A stretch of DNA of 64,000 bases, from NCBI GenBank assembly GCA_963716215.1, contig OY970298.1:2728001-2792000 (forward strand). Direction: 5' to 3'. Both the position numbers and the translations under genes were made by a program. This document shows positions 15,869 through 23,174 of the stretch, one piece after another. How positions within the stretch are numbered: position 1 is the stretch's first letter; each line of letters opens with the position of its first letter. The notes below the pieces were generated by a model that worked only from the letters and a program-made list of their open reading frames with translations, did no database searches and had not been told where the DNA came from. Source of the DNA: JACVRW01 sp963716215. Its GTDB lineage: Bacteria; Actinomycetota; Thermoleophilia; Solirubrobacterales; Thermoleophilaceae.

Positions 15869-17179
15869 ATGTTCATCGGCGAGGATGAGGAGTGGGAGAC
15901 ACAGGAGGTTGGGCGCCAGCTCGCCCGGCGGCGCTCATACGTCTCCAAGGCCTGGGACCTGACCGACGAGATCGTCCTGATCGGTGCCGGCTTGCCGGTG
16001 ACCATCCCCGGGCGGCACGATCGCAACTACCCGTTCCACGCTCATCTCGAGTACCTCTACCTGACCGACCGCGAGCGGCCTGGCGGCGTCCTCGGCTTCG
16101 ATCCGACCGCGGGTTGGGTCGAGTTCGTCACGCCGATCACTCGGCAGGAACGGCTCTGGGAAGGAGCCCGCGACGATGAGCCGGTTGCCACCAGCTCGGT
16201 CGACGAACTGCTCCCCTGGCTTGAGGAGCGCGCGGGGCGTCCGCTGGCGCTGCTCGGCGCGCCGGTCGAACGGGCCCCGGCACATGACGAACCGCTGAGC
16301 GAACGCCTGCGACGGCAGCTCAACCAAGTGCGGCGCGCCAAGGACGCCCTGGAGTTGCAACGGATGCGCACTGCTAAGCGCGCGACCGCCGCCGGCTTCG
16401 CGAAGCTCCTCGAGCTGATCGAGCCGGGGCGAACCGAGCGGGACCTACAGATCGAACTCGAGGCGGAGTTCTTGCGTCACGGCGCCGACGACCTCGCCTT
16501 CGACACCATCGTCGGAAGCGGGCCCAACTCAGCTGTCTTGCACTTTCCCCCGACGTCCCGCCAGCTGCGCGCCGGCGAGTTGGTGCTGGTGGACGCCGGC
16601 GCTGAGTATCGCGGCTACGACAGTGACGTCACCCGCACCTACCCCGTCTCAGTGGAGCTCTCCCCCGAGCAATTCGAGATACACGCCATCGTCAGGCGGG
16701 CTCTCGAATCCGCCACCGCGCGGTGCCTCCCCGGGACCGAGTTTCGCGATGTCCATCGCACCGCCCAGCTCACGATCGCCGAAGGCCTCGCCTCATTCGG
16801 ATTGCTGCGGGGTGCGCCGGAGAGCTTGGTCGAGAGCGAGGCCGTTTCCGTCTTCTTCCCTCACGGCGCCGGTCATCTCGTCGGGCTGGGCATCCGCGAC
16901 GCCAGCGAAGTGCTGCCTGGTCGCGAGCGTGAGGAGTTTCCGCTCCTTCGCCTCGATCTCCCGCTTCTCCCTCGGTACGTGACGACGGTCGAGCCGGGCA
17001 TCTACGTCGTGCCGGCGCTGGTGCACGACCGCGAGCTTCGCGACAAGCATCGGCAGCAGGTCGATTGGGAGATGGCCGAAGCGATGATCGGGTTCGGTGG
17101 TATTCGCATCGAAAACAACGTGCTCGTAACCGAGGAGGGCTACGAGGTGCTGACCGGTGACGTCGCCGTTGAGCGCTAA
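15869..17179 (+). CDS. M24-family metallopeptidase (aminopeptidase P type)
   Basis: Cytoplasmic dinuclear-metal peptidase that would release an N-terminal residue from X-Pro peptides. Length 436 aa. The N-terminal half is the creatinase/aminopeptidase P regulatory domain (FHAHLEYLYLTDRERPGG). The C-terminal pita-bread domain has all five ligands in place: VDAGAEYRGYDSDVTRTYP (two Asp), FFPHGAGHLVGLGIRD (His), VEPGIYV (Glu) and IRIENNVLV (Glu). A GTG at 15863 is in frame and could also serve as start. It lies alone between two tRNA-fragment repeats, with no operon partner. Confidence 0.5.
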   Translation: MFIGEDEEWETQEVGRQLARRRSYVSKAWDLTDEIVLIGAGLPVTIPGRHDRNYPFHAHLEYLYLTDRERPGGVLGFDPTAGWVEFVTPITRQERLWEGARDDEPVATSSVDELLPWLEERAGRPLALLGAPVERAPAHDEPLSERLRRQLNQVRRAKDALELQRMRTAKRATAAGFAKLLELIEPGRTERDLQIELEAEFLRHGADDLAFDTIVGSGPNSAVLHFPPTSRQLRAGELVLVDAGAEYRGYDSDVTRTYPVSVELSPEQFEIHAIVRRALESATARCLPGTEFRDVHRTAQLTIAEGLASFGLLRGAPESLVESEAVSVFFPHGAGHLVGLGIRDASEVLPGREREEFPLLRLDLPLLPRYVTTVEPGIYVVPALVHDRELRDKHRQQVDWEMAEAMIGFGGIRIENNVLVTEEGYEVLTGDVAVER

Positions 17180-17373
17180 CCGGAGCCCAGGCCACGGCTT
17201 CCGCTGCGCTAGGGGGGTCGGTGATCATGCGAAGCACAAACGGGCAATAGCTGCCCGAACGCCACAGAATCCGTCCTGATCCAAGCGGAACTGTCGGTCC
17301 CCTCGTGACGCGCCCCCACTCGCCCCTTCCAGTGCTGGAGCGGAAAGAGCGGCGTCCCGGACCTCTCCCCGCG

Positions 17374-17439
17374 CTGCTTGCGATGCCGACGGTCGTGGGT
17401 TCGAATCCCAGCAGCCGCTCTAAGAAAGGCCTGCAAATT
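17374..17439 (+). repeat. attL-like repeat: tRNA-Gly 3' end plus right arm
   Basis: The tRNA 3' fragment (17374-17419) contains GTGGGTTCGAATCCC and CAGCCGCT. It is followed after 10 bp by CCTGCAAAT (17430-17438), the inverse of the GATTTGCAGG left arm. The same 10 bp spacing between core and right arm is found at 3688-3699. No left arm precedes the core. With the left-arm-plus-core repeat at 20710-20877 it delimits a 3.5 kb segment. Confidence 0.5.
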
Positions 17440-17563
17440 GAACCGACGGCCATCCCACGGCTGGGGCGCGACGCGGTGTCGGCGGACCCCCGACATGTGT
17501 CCACTTCGATCTAGGTCACTATCAAGTCGCGCCAACGACAGCCGAAATCCTCTGATAGCAAGC

Positions 17564-17641
17564 AGTCGATAAAGGCAAACCCGTCGCGAGGCGGGGACGC
17601 AAAGCCAGAGGTCTCACAACGAGATAGCTCGGCCGCCGACT
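17564..17641 (+). ncRNA. c-di-GMP-I (GEMM) riboswitch
   Basis: Aptamer that would bind cyclic di-GMP in the leader of the secreted-protein gene at 17671. GGCAAACC at 17574-17581 and GGGACGCAAAGCC at 17593-17605 match the class consensus. Between them the P1b hairpin CCCGTC-GCGA-GGCGGG is capped by a GNRA tetraloop, as the class requires for docking. A shorter second helix is GTCTC-ACAAC-GAGAT. The outer stem AGTCG (17564-17568) with CGACT (17637-17641) closes the fold. The ribosome site AAGGAG (17656) is 15 bases downstream, so control of translation start is possible. ON or OFF behaviour cannot be read. Confidence 0.5.
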
Positions 17642-17670
17642 CGGACCGCACCTTCAAGGAGATTCGAGTC

Positions 17671-18330
17671 ATGGCATTCATCCATACCCTGCGCGGGCAC
17701 CGTCGCGTGTCGCGTCAAATTGCAGTTGCAGTACTGGGCCTTCTTGCCTTCACCGGCACGGCTTCAGCCAAGGAGGCGGACACCACAAGCGCGTCGCGCG
17801 CAACTTGCGCGGCGCCGCTGATCGAGCAGCCGTTCCTGTCGTTCGAGGACGACCGGGACTACGTCCTGGCACCCGGGGGCGCCTTCGAGGAAGGGTCGCT
17901 GGCGGGCTGGTCGCTCGACGGCGGCGCTGGCGTCGCTGCGGGCAACGAGCCGTTCAACCTCCGCGGGGTTTCCGACGACAGCTCGCTCGAACTGCCGGCC
18001 GGGGCGTCGGCGACGAGCCCGACCATGTGCGTGGACCTGCACTGGCCCACGATGCGCTTCGTCGCGAGCCAGCTCGGTGAGAAGGACGCCGAGCTCGAGG
18101 TCGAGGTTCTCTATCCCGAGGCCGAGGACAAGAAGGCGACCTGGCACGGGGCGAAGAAGTTCAAGGCCAAGCGCAGGGACGGTTGGCGCCCCACCGACGA
18201 CGTCAAGCTGTCGCCCGACCGCGGCGGCAAGTTCTGGGGTGGGCGCCCGGTCGCGCTGCGCTTCACGAACACCAGCGATAACGGAACCTGGCAGATCGAC
18301 AACGTCTACGTCGATCCGAAGCGCCGCTAG
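17671..18330 (+). CDS. secreted protein of unknown function under c-di-GMP riboswitch
   Basis: Exported protein of 219 aa. The signal peptide has a basic n-region (GHRRVSRQ), a hydrophobic core (IAVAVLGLLAF) and a cleavage site near TASAK (about residue 33). The mature part looks like a beta-sandwich: PGGAFEEGSLAGWSLDGGAG near its start and TSDNGTWQIDNVYVDP at the end, as in jelly-roll or carbohydrate-binding folds. Two cysteines (about 46 and 119) may form a disulfide. The riboswitch upstream and the HD-GYP gene downstream suggest a surface or biofilm role (inference). A strong hairpin follows the stop. Confidence 0.5.
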   Translation: MAFIHTLRGHRRVSRQIAVAVLGLLAFTGTASAKEADTTSASRATCAAPLIEQPFLSFEDDRDYVLAPGGAFEEGSLAGWSLDGGAGVAAGNEPFNLRGVSDDSSLELPAGASATSPTMCVDLHWPTMRFVASQLGEKDAELEVEVLYPEAEDKKATWHGAKKFKAKRRDGWRPTDDVKLSPDRGGKFWGGRPVALRFTNTSDNGTWQIDNVYVDPKRR

Positions 18331-18372
18331 TCCTCACCCAGCAGCTCCTCGAAGGCTCTCAATCGTGGCGTC

Positions 18373-18402
18373 GAGCCCGGCCCGCACTCGCGGGTCGGGC
18401 TC
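18373..18402 (+). terminator. strong hairpin after the secreted-protein gene
   Basis: Stem GAGCCCGGCCCGC with GCGGGTCGGGCTC (13 pairs, one of them G-T), loop ACTC. There is no T-tract, which is common in high-GC actinobacteria. It lies 43 bp past the stop at 18330. Confidence 0.5.
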
Positions 18403-18443
18403 ACGTTCCTCAAGGGGTAAGCGCCGTACGTCGATGAGGTAAC

Positions 18444-18475
18444 CGGGGCTTCATCGTCTCGGGGCTTCATCGTCT
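18444..18475 (+). repeat. perfect 2 x 16 bp tandem repeat before HD-GYP gene
   Basis: CGGGGCTTCATCGTCT occurs twice head to tail (18444-18459 and 18460-18475), ending 10 bp before the ATG at 18486. It covers the region where a promoter or ribosome site should be, so copy-number change could alter expression of the phosphodiesterase. Confidence 0.5.
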
Positions 18476-18485
18476 GGCTCGGCAC

Positions 18486-19877
18486 ATGACCCAACACCGT
18501 CCAAACGCACCCACGAGCGAAGGTTCGACTGACGACGCGACGGTGCGGCAGGAGGACCTGTTCGAAGCTGCACGGAACCGCCTCACCTCTCCTCTGCAGG
18601 CGCGCGAGCGCCGCGCCGAGGTGATCGGTGCCGTGGTCTTCGTCCTCGCGACGGGTGTTCTGATCCTTTCGGCGCCCGTCGGGGGAGTGGCACCACTCGC
18701 GCTGGCGCTCGTGGTCGCCTACGCGCTCGCTTCCAACGTCCGATTCGACGTCGGCGCCGGCTTCACCGTGCCGACGCAGCTGGTGCTCGTCCCGATGCTG
18801 CTCCTGACGCCGCCGGCCCTCGTTCCGCTGCTTGTGCTCGCGGGGATCTTGCTCAGCGACCTGCCGGAGTACGTGCGAGCCCGACGGCACCCCCAGCGCG
18901 GGCTTGTGGCCTTCGGCGATGCGCTGCATGCGGCGGGACCGGCGGCGGTTCTGATCGCGGCCGGCTCGCCGGCCGCCGACCTGTCCGACTGGCCCCTCTA
19001 CGTAACGGCTCTGGCTGCGCAGTTTGCCTTCGACTTCGTCGCCATGGCCGCACGCGAGCGCTACGCCTACGACATCCCCGTACGCGAGCAGGTCCCGGAC
19101 GCCGCCTGGATCTGGAGCGTCGACGCCCTGCTGTCGCCGATCGCCCTCGTGGCGGTGATCGCCGGGCCGGCGGACAATCTCGTCTTCGTCACCCTGCTTC
19201 CTCTGCTCGGCCTGCTCGCGCTGCTCGCGCGCGAGAGACGCGGCCGGCTCGAGCAGGCGCTCGAGCTACGGAACGCATACCTCGGGACAACCATCCTCCT
19301 CGCGGACTTGATCGAGGAGGACGACGAGTACACCGGCGTCCACAGCCAAGGTGTCGTCTCGCTCGCGGTCGCCGTCGCGGATGAGTTGAACCTGGATCGC
19401 TGGCAGCGCCGACGGACCGAGTACGCCGCCCGCCTGCACGACGTCGGCAAGATCGCAGTGCCCAAGGAGATCATCAACAAGCCGGGACCGCTCGACGCCG
19501 ACGAGTGGCGCCTCATGCGCCTGCACACCGTCGAGGGAGAACGCATGCTCACGCGAGTCGGCGGCGCGCTCAGCGAGGTCGGAGCAATCGTGCGAGGCAG
19601 CCATGAGCGCTGGGACGGCAGCGGCTACCCCGACGGGCTCGCCGGCGAGGCGATCCCGATCGAGGCGCGCATAGTCGCTTGCTGCGACGCATTCGACGCT
19701 ATGACAACGGACCGCTCATACCGAGCGGCGCTGCCGCGTCAGGTGGCGATCGCCGAGCTCCGAGAGGGGGCCGGCTCGCAATTCGACCCGGTCGTTGCGG
19801 AAGCGCTCATCCGGGTCGCCAGCAAGAGCGCAACCGCCCCGACTTCTCACCAGACACCGGCGACCCTGAGCCACTAG
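18486..19877 (+). CDS. membrane HD-GYP domain c-di-GMP phosphodiesterase
   Basis: Membrane protein of 463 aa that would hydrolyse c-di-GMP. Residues 45-250 hold about eight hydrophobic segments (MASE-like sensor region). The HD-GYP domain (about 265-455) has metal-binding HD in AARLHDVGKIAVP (318-319), His347 in RLHTVEGERML, the HERWDGSGYPDG block (373-384) carrying GYP, and CCDAFDAMTTDRSYR. All main metal and substrate positions are present, so it should be active. It lies 155 bp after the riboswitch-controlled gene and could lower the ligand of that riboswitch (inference). Confidence 0.5.
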   Translation: MTQHRPNAPTSEGSTDDATVRQEDLFEAARNRLTSPLQARERRAEVIGAVVFVLATGVLILSAPVGGVAPLALALVVAYALASNVRFDVGAGFTVPTQLVLVPMLLLTPPALVPLLVLAGILLSDLPEYVRARRHPQRGLVAFGDALHAAGPAAVLIAAGSPAADLSDWPLYVTALAAQFAFDFVAMAARERYAYDIPVREQVPDAAWIWSVDALLSPIALVAVIAGPADNLVFVTLLPLLGLLALLARERRGRLEQALELRNAYLGTTILLADLIEEDDEYTGVHSQGVVSLAVAVADELNLDRWQRRRTEYAARLHDVGKIAVPKEIINKPGPLDADEWRLMRLHTVEGERMLTRVGGALSEVGAIVRGSHERWDGSGYPDGLAGEAIPIEARIVACCDAFDAMTTDRSYRAALPRQVAIAELREGAGSQFDPVVAEALIRVASKSATAPTSHQTPATLSH

Positions 19878-19946
19878 CACGGCGTGAGCCGGCCGTTGGT
19901 TGCGGGATGTAGGGTTCTGCTCCCCGGCGACCAAAATGGAGCATCC

Positions 19947-20234
19947 ATGTACGCACGCGTGGTTCGGTTCACGGACGTGGATCCGGAGCACCTGGCGGGG
20001 CGTTTGGACGAGGTTGAGGCGCGCGAAGGAGCGCCCGTGGACATTCCGGCCAAGGGCGTCCAGATTCTCCACGACCCGGACCAGCGCACCGCAGTCGTAA
20101 TCCAGCTCTTCGAGACGGCCGACGACATGTCGGCGGCGGAGGGCGCACTCGACGCGATGGACCCGGCGGACACGCCGGGTACGCGCGCCTCAATCGACCG
20201 CTGCGAGATCAAGGCCGAGGTGCGACCGGGGTAA
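19947..20234 (+). CDS. small ABM-like alpha/beta protein, 95 aa
   Basis: Small cytoplasmic protein with the dimeric alpha/beta-barrel pattern: strand MYARVVRFTDVD, helix PEHLAGRLDEVEAR, strand VQILHDPDQRTAVVIQLFETADDMSAAEGALDAM. The family includes antibiotic-biosynthesis-monooxygenase-like proteins, but no catalytic residue is evident. The ATG at 19947 is chosen since upstream codons look non-coding; GATGGAGCATCC-like purines give a weak ribosome site. Role unknown. It is the last gene before the tRNA-fragment repeat at 20710. Confidence 0.5.
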   Translation: MYARVVRFTDVDPEHLAGRLDEVEAREGAPVDIPAKGVQILHDPDQRTAVVIQLFETADDMSAAEGALDAMDPADTPGTRASIDRCEIKAEVRPG

Positions 20235-20709
20235 GGCACGCGGTCGCGCCGGCCGTCCTCTAGCGCATCCCAAGCCGTGCCTCGGATGACCTTGATCGTT
20301 GGAGCGCCGTGCGGCTAGGTTCGACGCGGGCGGGCAATCCAGATTCCCAGGAGGTCGGGATGGCCGGTGTAGAGGCGCTGGACTTCGACTCGCCGGATGA
20401 GACGCGGACACCGAGACACGCGTCGACGTGATCCGCGTTGGGGGCACCACCGCTGCCCGCAGCGGTCTGCGAGTGTAGGAGCCAGCGGGCGGCACCTCAC
20501 CGCTCGCGCTCTCCATCCAAGCATGCGACTCGGCTGCGGTCCCCGTCCGCCGAGGACTCGCCATCAGATGGCCCGGTTCGCGGCGGCCGGGTGACACGAC
20601 CAGCACCGAAGCCTGGTGGCGCTGCTGCGCAGAGGCACCGCGGGGCGGTGCGTCGCCGAGACCCATCCGGCTGGCCGCTACCGAGAAACCCGCGGCCTCC
20701 TCGTAACTC
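20235..20709. other. intergenic stretch left of the second attR-like repeat
   Basis: About 475 bp; I see no convincing gene or RNA in it. It may be element-end DNA, like 15208-15655. Confidence 0.5.
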
Positions 20710-20877
20710 GGTGTCCATTCGGTGTCTAGACCCACGGCATTCCAACCGAATTCGTTGGAGCCCGGCCCGGGCGCTTCTAACTTCAAGGTCCGATTTGCAG
20801 GGATTTCTAGAGCTAATCCCCACCGCATCTACTGCTTGCCATGCAGAAGGTCGTGGGTTCGAATCCCATCAGCCGCT
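20710..20877 (+). repeat. attR-like repeat with intact tRNA-Gly(GCC) 3' half
   Basis: GGTGTCCATTCGGTGTCT (20710-20727, one change from the other copies) and GATTTGCAGG (20792-20801), then at 20831-20877 the best-preserved tRNA 3' half. It has anticodon stem CTGC/GCAG around loop TTGCCAT (anticodon GCC), T-arm GTGGG-TTCGAAT-CCCAT and acceptor CAGCCGCT. No 5' half (GCGGCTG plus D-arm) is found upstream, so it is not a working tRNA gene. The distance from left arm to core end (76 bp) is close to that at 15740-15823 (74 bp). Confidence 0.5.
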
Positions 20878-20922
20878 TGACGCGGAATCCCGCTCGGGGG
20901 AGATGCCTAATAAGGTGAGCCG

Positions 20923-21684
20923 GTGCTGAATCAGGTGGCCGACGGCGTCTGGGTCCGGCAGAGCGAGTGGGTCTGGACCAACTCCATCGTGGTGCGCGGG
21001 GAGGATGGGTTGATCGTGATCGATCCCGGCATCGAAGGCTCCGAGCTGAACCAGCTCGCCGATGACCTGGACCGGCTCGGCATTCCGGTGGTCGCCGGGT
21101 TCTCCACCCATCCCGATTGGGACCACCTGCTCTGGCATCCCCGCTTCGGCGACGTGCCGCGCTATGCCACCGCCGCCTGCGCCCAGGTTGCCGGGGACGC
21201 CCAATGGCGGGCCCAGGAGATGGCGGCGGCGGAGGAGAGCGCGTCGGGCATCCCTCTCGAGCTGATCGGTCTCGTCAAGCCGCTGCCCGCGGACGGCGGA
21301 CCCGTGCCGGGCGAGATCATCGAGCATCAGGCGCACGCCGTCGGCCACGCCGCGATCCTGCTCGCGGACCGTGGCGTCCTGCTCGCCGGAGACATGCTGT
21401 CCGACATCCTGATCCCGCTCTTCGACTCTCACCAGTCCGATCAGGTAGGCGCCTACGAGACGGCACTCGACCGGCTGGGTGAGGCCGCCAAGAACATCGA
21501 TGTCGTGGTTCCCGGCCACGGCGCCGTCGGCGAGGGTCCCGAGGTGGCGGCCCGCCTCGCCGCCGATCGCGCCTACATCGACGCGCTGCGGCGAGGAGAG
21601 GAGCCGGTCGACGCGCGTCTGGACGCTGCCGAGTGGTTCTCCGACATCCACCAGTCGAACCTGGAGCAAGTCCGCGCGCGGTAG
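20923..21684 (+). CDS. MBL-fold metallo-hydrolase with altered metal motif
   Basis: Metallo-beta-lactamase-fold protein of 253 aa starting at GTG 20923. The metal motif reads HPDWDH (His63 to His68) where the family has HxHxDH, so the second His is an Asp. Further ligands are present: His in AHAVGHAAIL, Asp in LAGDMLSD and His in VVPGHG. Substrates in this fold range from thioesters to nucleic acids and cannot be set here. The start is 45 bp after the tRNA fragment. It may have one strongly altered metal site (inference). Confidence 0.5.
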   Translation: MLNQVADGVWVRQSEWVWTNSIVVRGEDGLIVIDPGIEGSELNQLADDLDRLGIPVVAGFSTHPDWDHLLWHPRFGDVPRYATAACAQVAGDAQWRAQEMAAAEESASGIPLELIGLVKPLPADGGPVPGEIIEHQAHAVGHAAILLADRGVLLAGDMLSDILIPLFDSHQSDQVGAYETALDRLGEAAKNIDVVVPGHGAVGEGPEVAARLAADRAYIDALRRGEEPVDARLDAAEWFSDIHQSNLEQVRAR

Positions 21685-21838
21685 GACCCAACGTCCTGCG
21701 GAGAAGACGTTGATCGCACGTGGCGAGGCGGAAGGCTTCCAAGACGTTCGCCGACGATTCCAGCGAGCCATGGACCACCGCGCCGCTATTGCCCCCGCCC
21801 CAGCTCGGCGGACGGCGACACGAGATACTGGGCGGGCG

Positions 21839-22243
21839 ATGTCGCAGGAGAACGTCGAGGTGATCAGAGCAAGCTTCGAGTTCTGGCGCGCTGGACGCAC
21901 GGGCGAGTGGATCGAGACGCTCGACGCCGACATCGAGTGGGACATCTCTGCGCATCCCTTGCCCGACTTTCCCGACCGTGGCAGCGGCCGCGACGCCTTC
22001 GTCGGTCACATGGGCAACTACCTGTCCGGGTGGACCGACTACGAGGCCTCGGCGAAGGAGCTGATCGACCGAGGAGACCACGTCGTTGTGATCCTCCACG
22101 AGCGGGCCCGCATGCCGGACAGCGACTTGATGCTGGACCGTGATCTGCCGACCGTGTGGACAGTTCGAGACGGGCGCGCCGTGCGGCTTCGGGTTTTCAA
22201 GACTCGCGCCGAGGCGCTCGAAGCCGCGGGGCTGTCGGAGTAG
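21839..22243 (+). CDS. SnoaL-like (NTF2-fold) protein
   Basis: Protein of 134 aa with the cone-shaped NTF2/SnoaL fold: N-terminal helix SQENVEVIRASFEFWRAG, then DIEWDISAHPLPDFPDRGSGRDAFV, and strands to the end with AKELIDRGDHVVVILHERAR. Members are isomerases, cyclases or binding proteins; no substrate is indicated. I chose ATG 21839 because MSQENVE is the usual start of this group in these bacteria. A remnant of a second copy follows it. Confidence 0.5.
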   Translation: MSQENVEVIRASFEFWRAGRTGEWIETLDADIEWDISAHPLPDFPDRGSGRDAFVGHMGNYLSGWTDYEASAKELIDRGDHVVVILHERARMPDSDLMLDRDLPTVWTVRDGRAVRLRVFKTRAEALEAAGLSE

Positions 22244-22246
22244 CCC

Positions 22247-22327
22247 ATGTCGCAGGACAACGTGGAGGGCGGGCCGCAGCTGATGTGCGGCTGGCAGGGC
22301 TTGCGTGCCGTATCCCGACCGGCGTAG
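22247..22327 (+). pseudogene. remnant of a second SnoaL gene start
   Basis: The 27 codons begin MSQDNVEG, almost the same as MSQENVEV of the intact gene whose stop is 3 bp upstream. The similarity is lost after eight residues and a stop follows. It looks like the leftover of a tandem duplicate. Confidence 0.5.
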
Positions 22328-22363
22328 GGTCGGCTGCTTATCCCCAGATCGAAGGAGCCCGGC

Positions 22364-22645
22364 ATGAGCATCGTCGTCCGCTACCAGCCCGAGTCGTTGA
22401 CCGCGGAGAAGTACGACGCCACCAACGAGCAGCTGGCGGCCGCCGGCGTGGAATGGCCGCCTGACGGGCTGGACTACCACGTCTGTTTCGGGACCGAGGG
22501 CAACCTGGTGGTCAGCGAGATCTGGGACTCGCGTGAGCAGTGGCAAGCGTTCGTCGACCGTCTGCTGCCGATCTTGTCGGAGGCCGGCGTCGAAATGTCG
22601 GGCGATCCGCAGGTGTTCGAGGTTCACAGCCTCGAGAGGCGCTGA
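22364..22645 (+). CDS. small alpha/beta-barrel-like protein, 93 aa
   Basis: Cytoplasmic protein with strand MSIVVRYQPESL, helix TAEKYDATNEQLAAAG, strand DYHVCFGTEGNLVVSEIWDSREQWQAFVDRLLPIL, and a short C-terminal strand, a pattern typical of dimeric ferredoxin-like or ABM folds. GAAGGAGCC lies 8 bp before the ATG. No catalytic residues are recognised; function unknown. Confidence 0.5.
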   Translation: MSIVVRYQPESLTAEKYDATNEQLAAAGVEWPPDGLDYHVCFGTEGNLVVSEIWDSREQWQAFVDRLLPILSEAGVEMSGDPQVFEVHSLERR

Positions 22646-22762
22646 GCAAACCGGGCCGAGGCCGTTGGAGTCGGGGGGCTGTCGGAGCAGCCGCGCGCAG
22701 GTGTTTCTGACCTGTCGACCAGTGGTACAGGTGGGTCACTCGGCAAGGAGGACGCGGAACCA

Positions 22763-22930
22763 ATGTCCACACCAGAACGTCGCGGCGGCATCGGAGGGAT
22801 TTCCCTCGGCGGAATCCTCGTGATCCTGGGGATCGTCGTGATGCTCGTATGGAGCATCCTGGTCGGCCTGATCATCGTTCTGATCGGTCTGGTCGCGTTT
22901 GGTGGCTTCGCCAGAGGCCGCTGGTACTGA
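22763..22930 (+). CDS. small membrane protein, 55 aa
   Basis: Short gene with an excellent ribosome site (AAGGAGG at 22745-22751, somewhat far at 11 bp) and ATG at 22763. After a soluble N-terminus (MSTPERRGG) comes a stretch from GGISLGGILVIL to LIIVLIGLVAFGGF that makes two short membrane helices, then a basic FARGRWY tail. No family recognised. Coding is supported by the Ile/Leu/Val/Gly run without stops and by the ribosome site. Confidence 0.5.
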   Translation: MSTPERRGGIGGISLGGILVILGIVVMLVWSILVGLIIVLIGLVAFGGFARGRWY

Positions 22931-23174
22931 GCGGATTCGTCACCCGCGCCGTGTTGTCCCGCTCACCACCGCCCGCGATCCGCGGGATGCCCTGGGTAGC
23001 GCCACGCTGGTGGGGTAACGGCGGACGGAGAGCCGCGCTGGACGTGCTCGACCCGGTGCAGGGGATGCACGAAAGGTGCGGCTCTCATTCCGCCGTGCGG
23101 ACCCCGTTTCGTCACGACAACCACCTGCCGTTCATTACCTCACGACGAGCCGTCTGGCCGGACCGCTTCCCGGA

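Noticed and set aside
20800..20880. A complete tRNA-Gly gene
   Set aside because: Only the 3' half is present; the sequence before the anticodon arm has no D-arm and no GCGGCTG acceptor strand.
22931..23174. Cobalamin riboswitch-like GC-rich stretch
   Set aside because: Fragments such as GCCACGCTGGTGGGGTAACGG look suggestive but the B12 box and the required order of motifs are missing.
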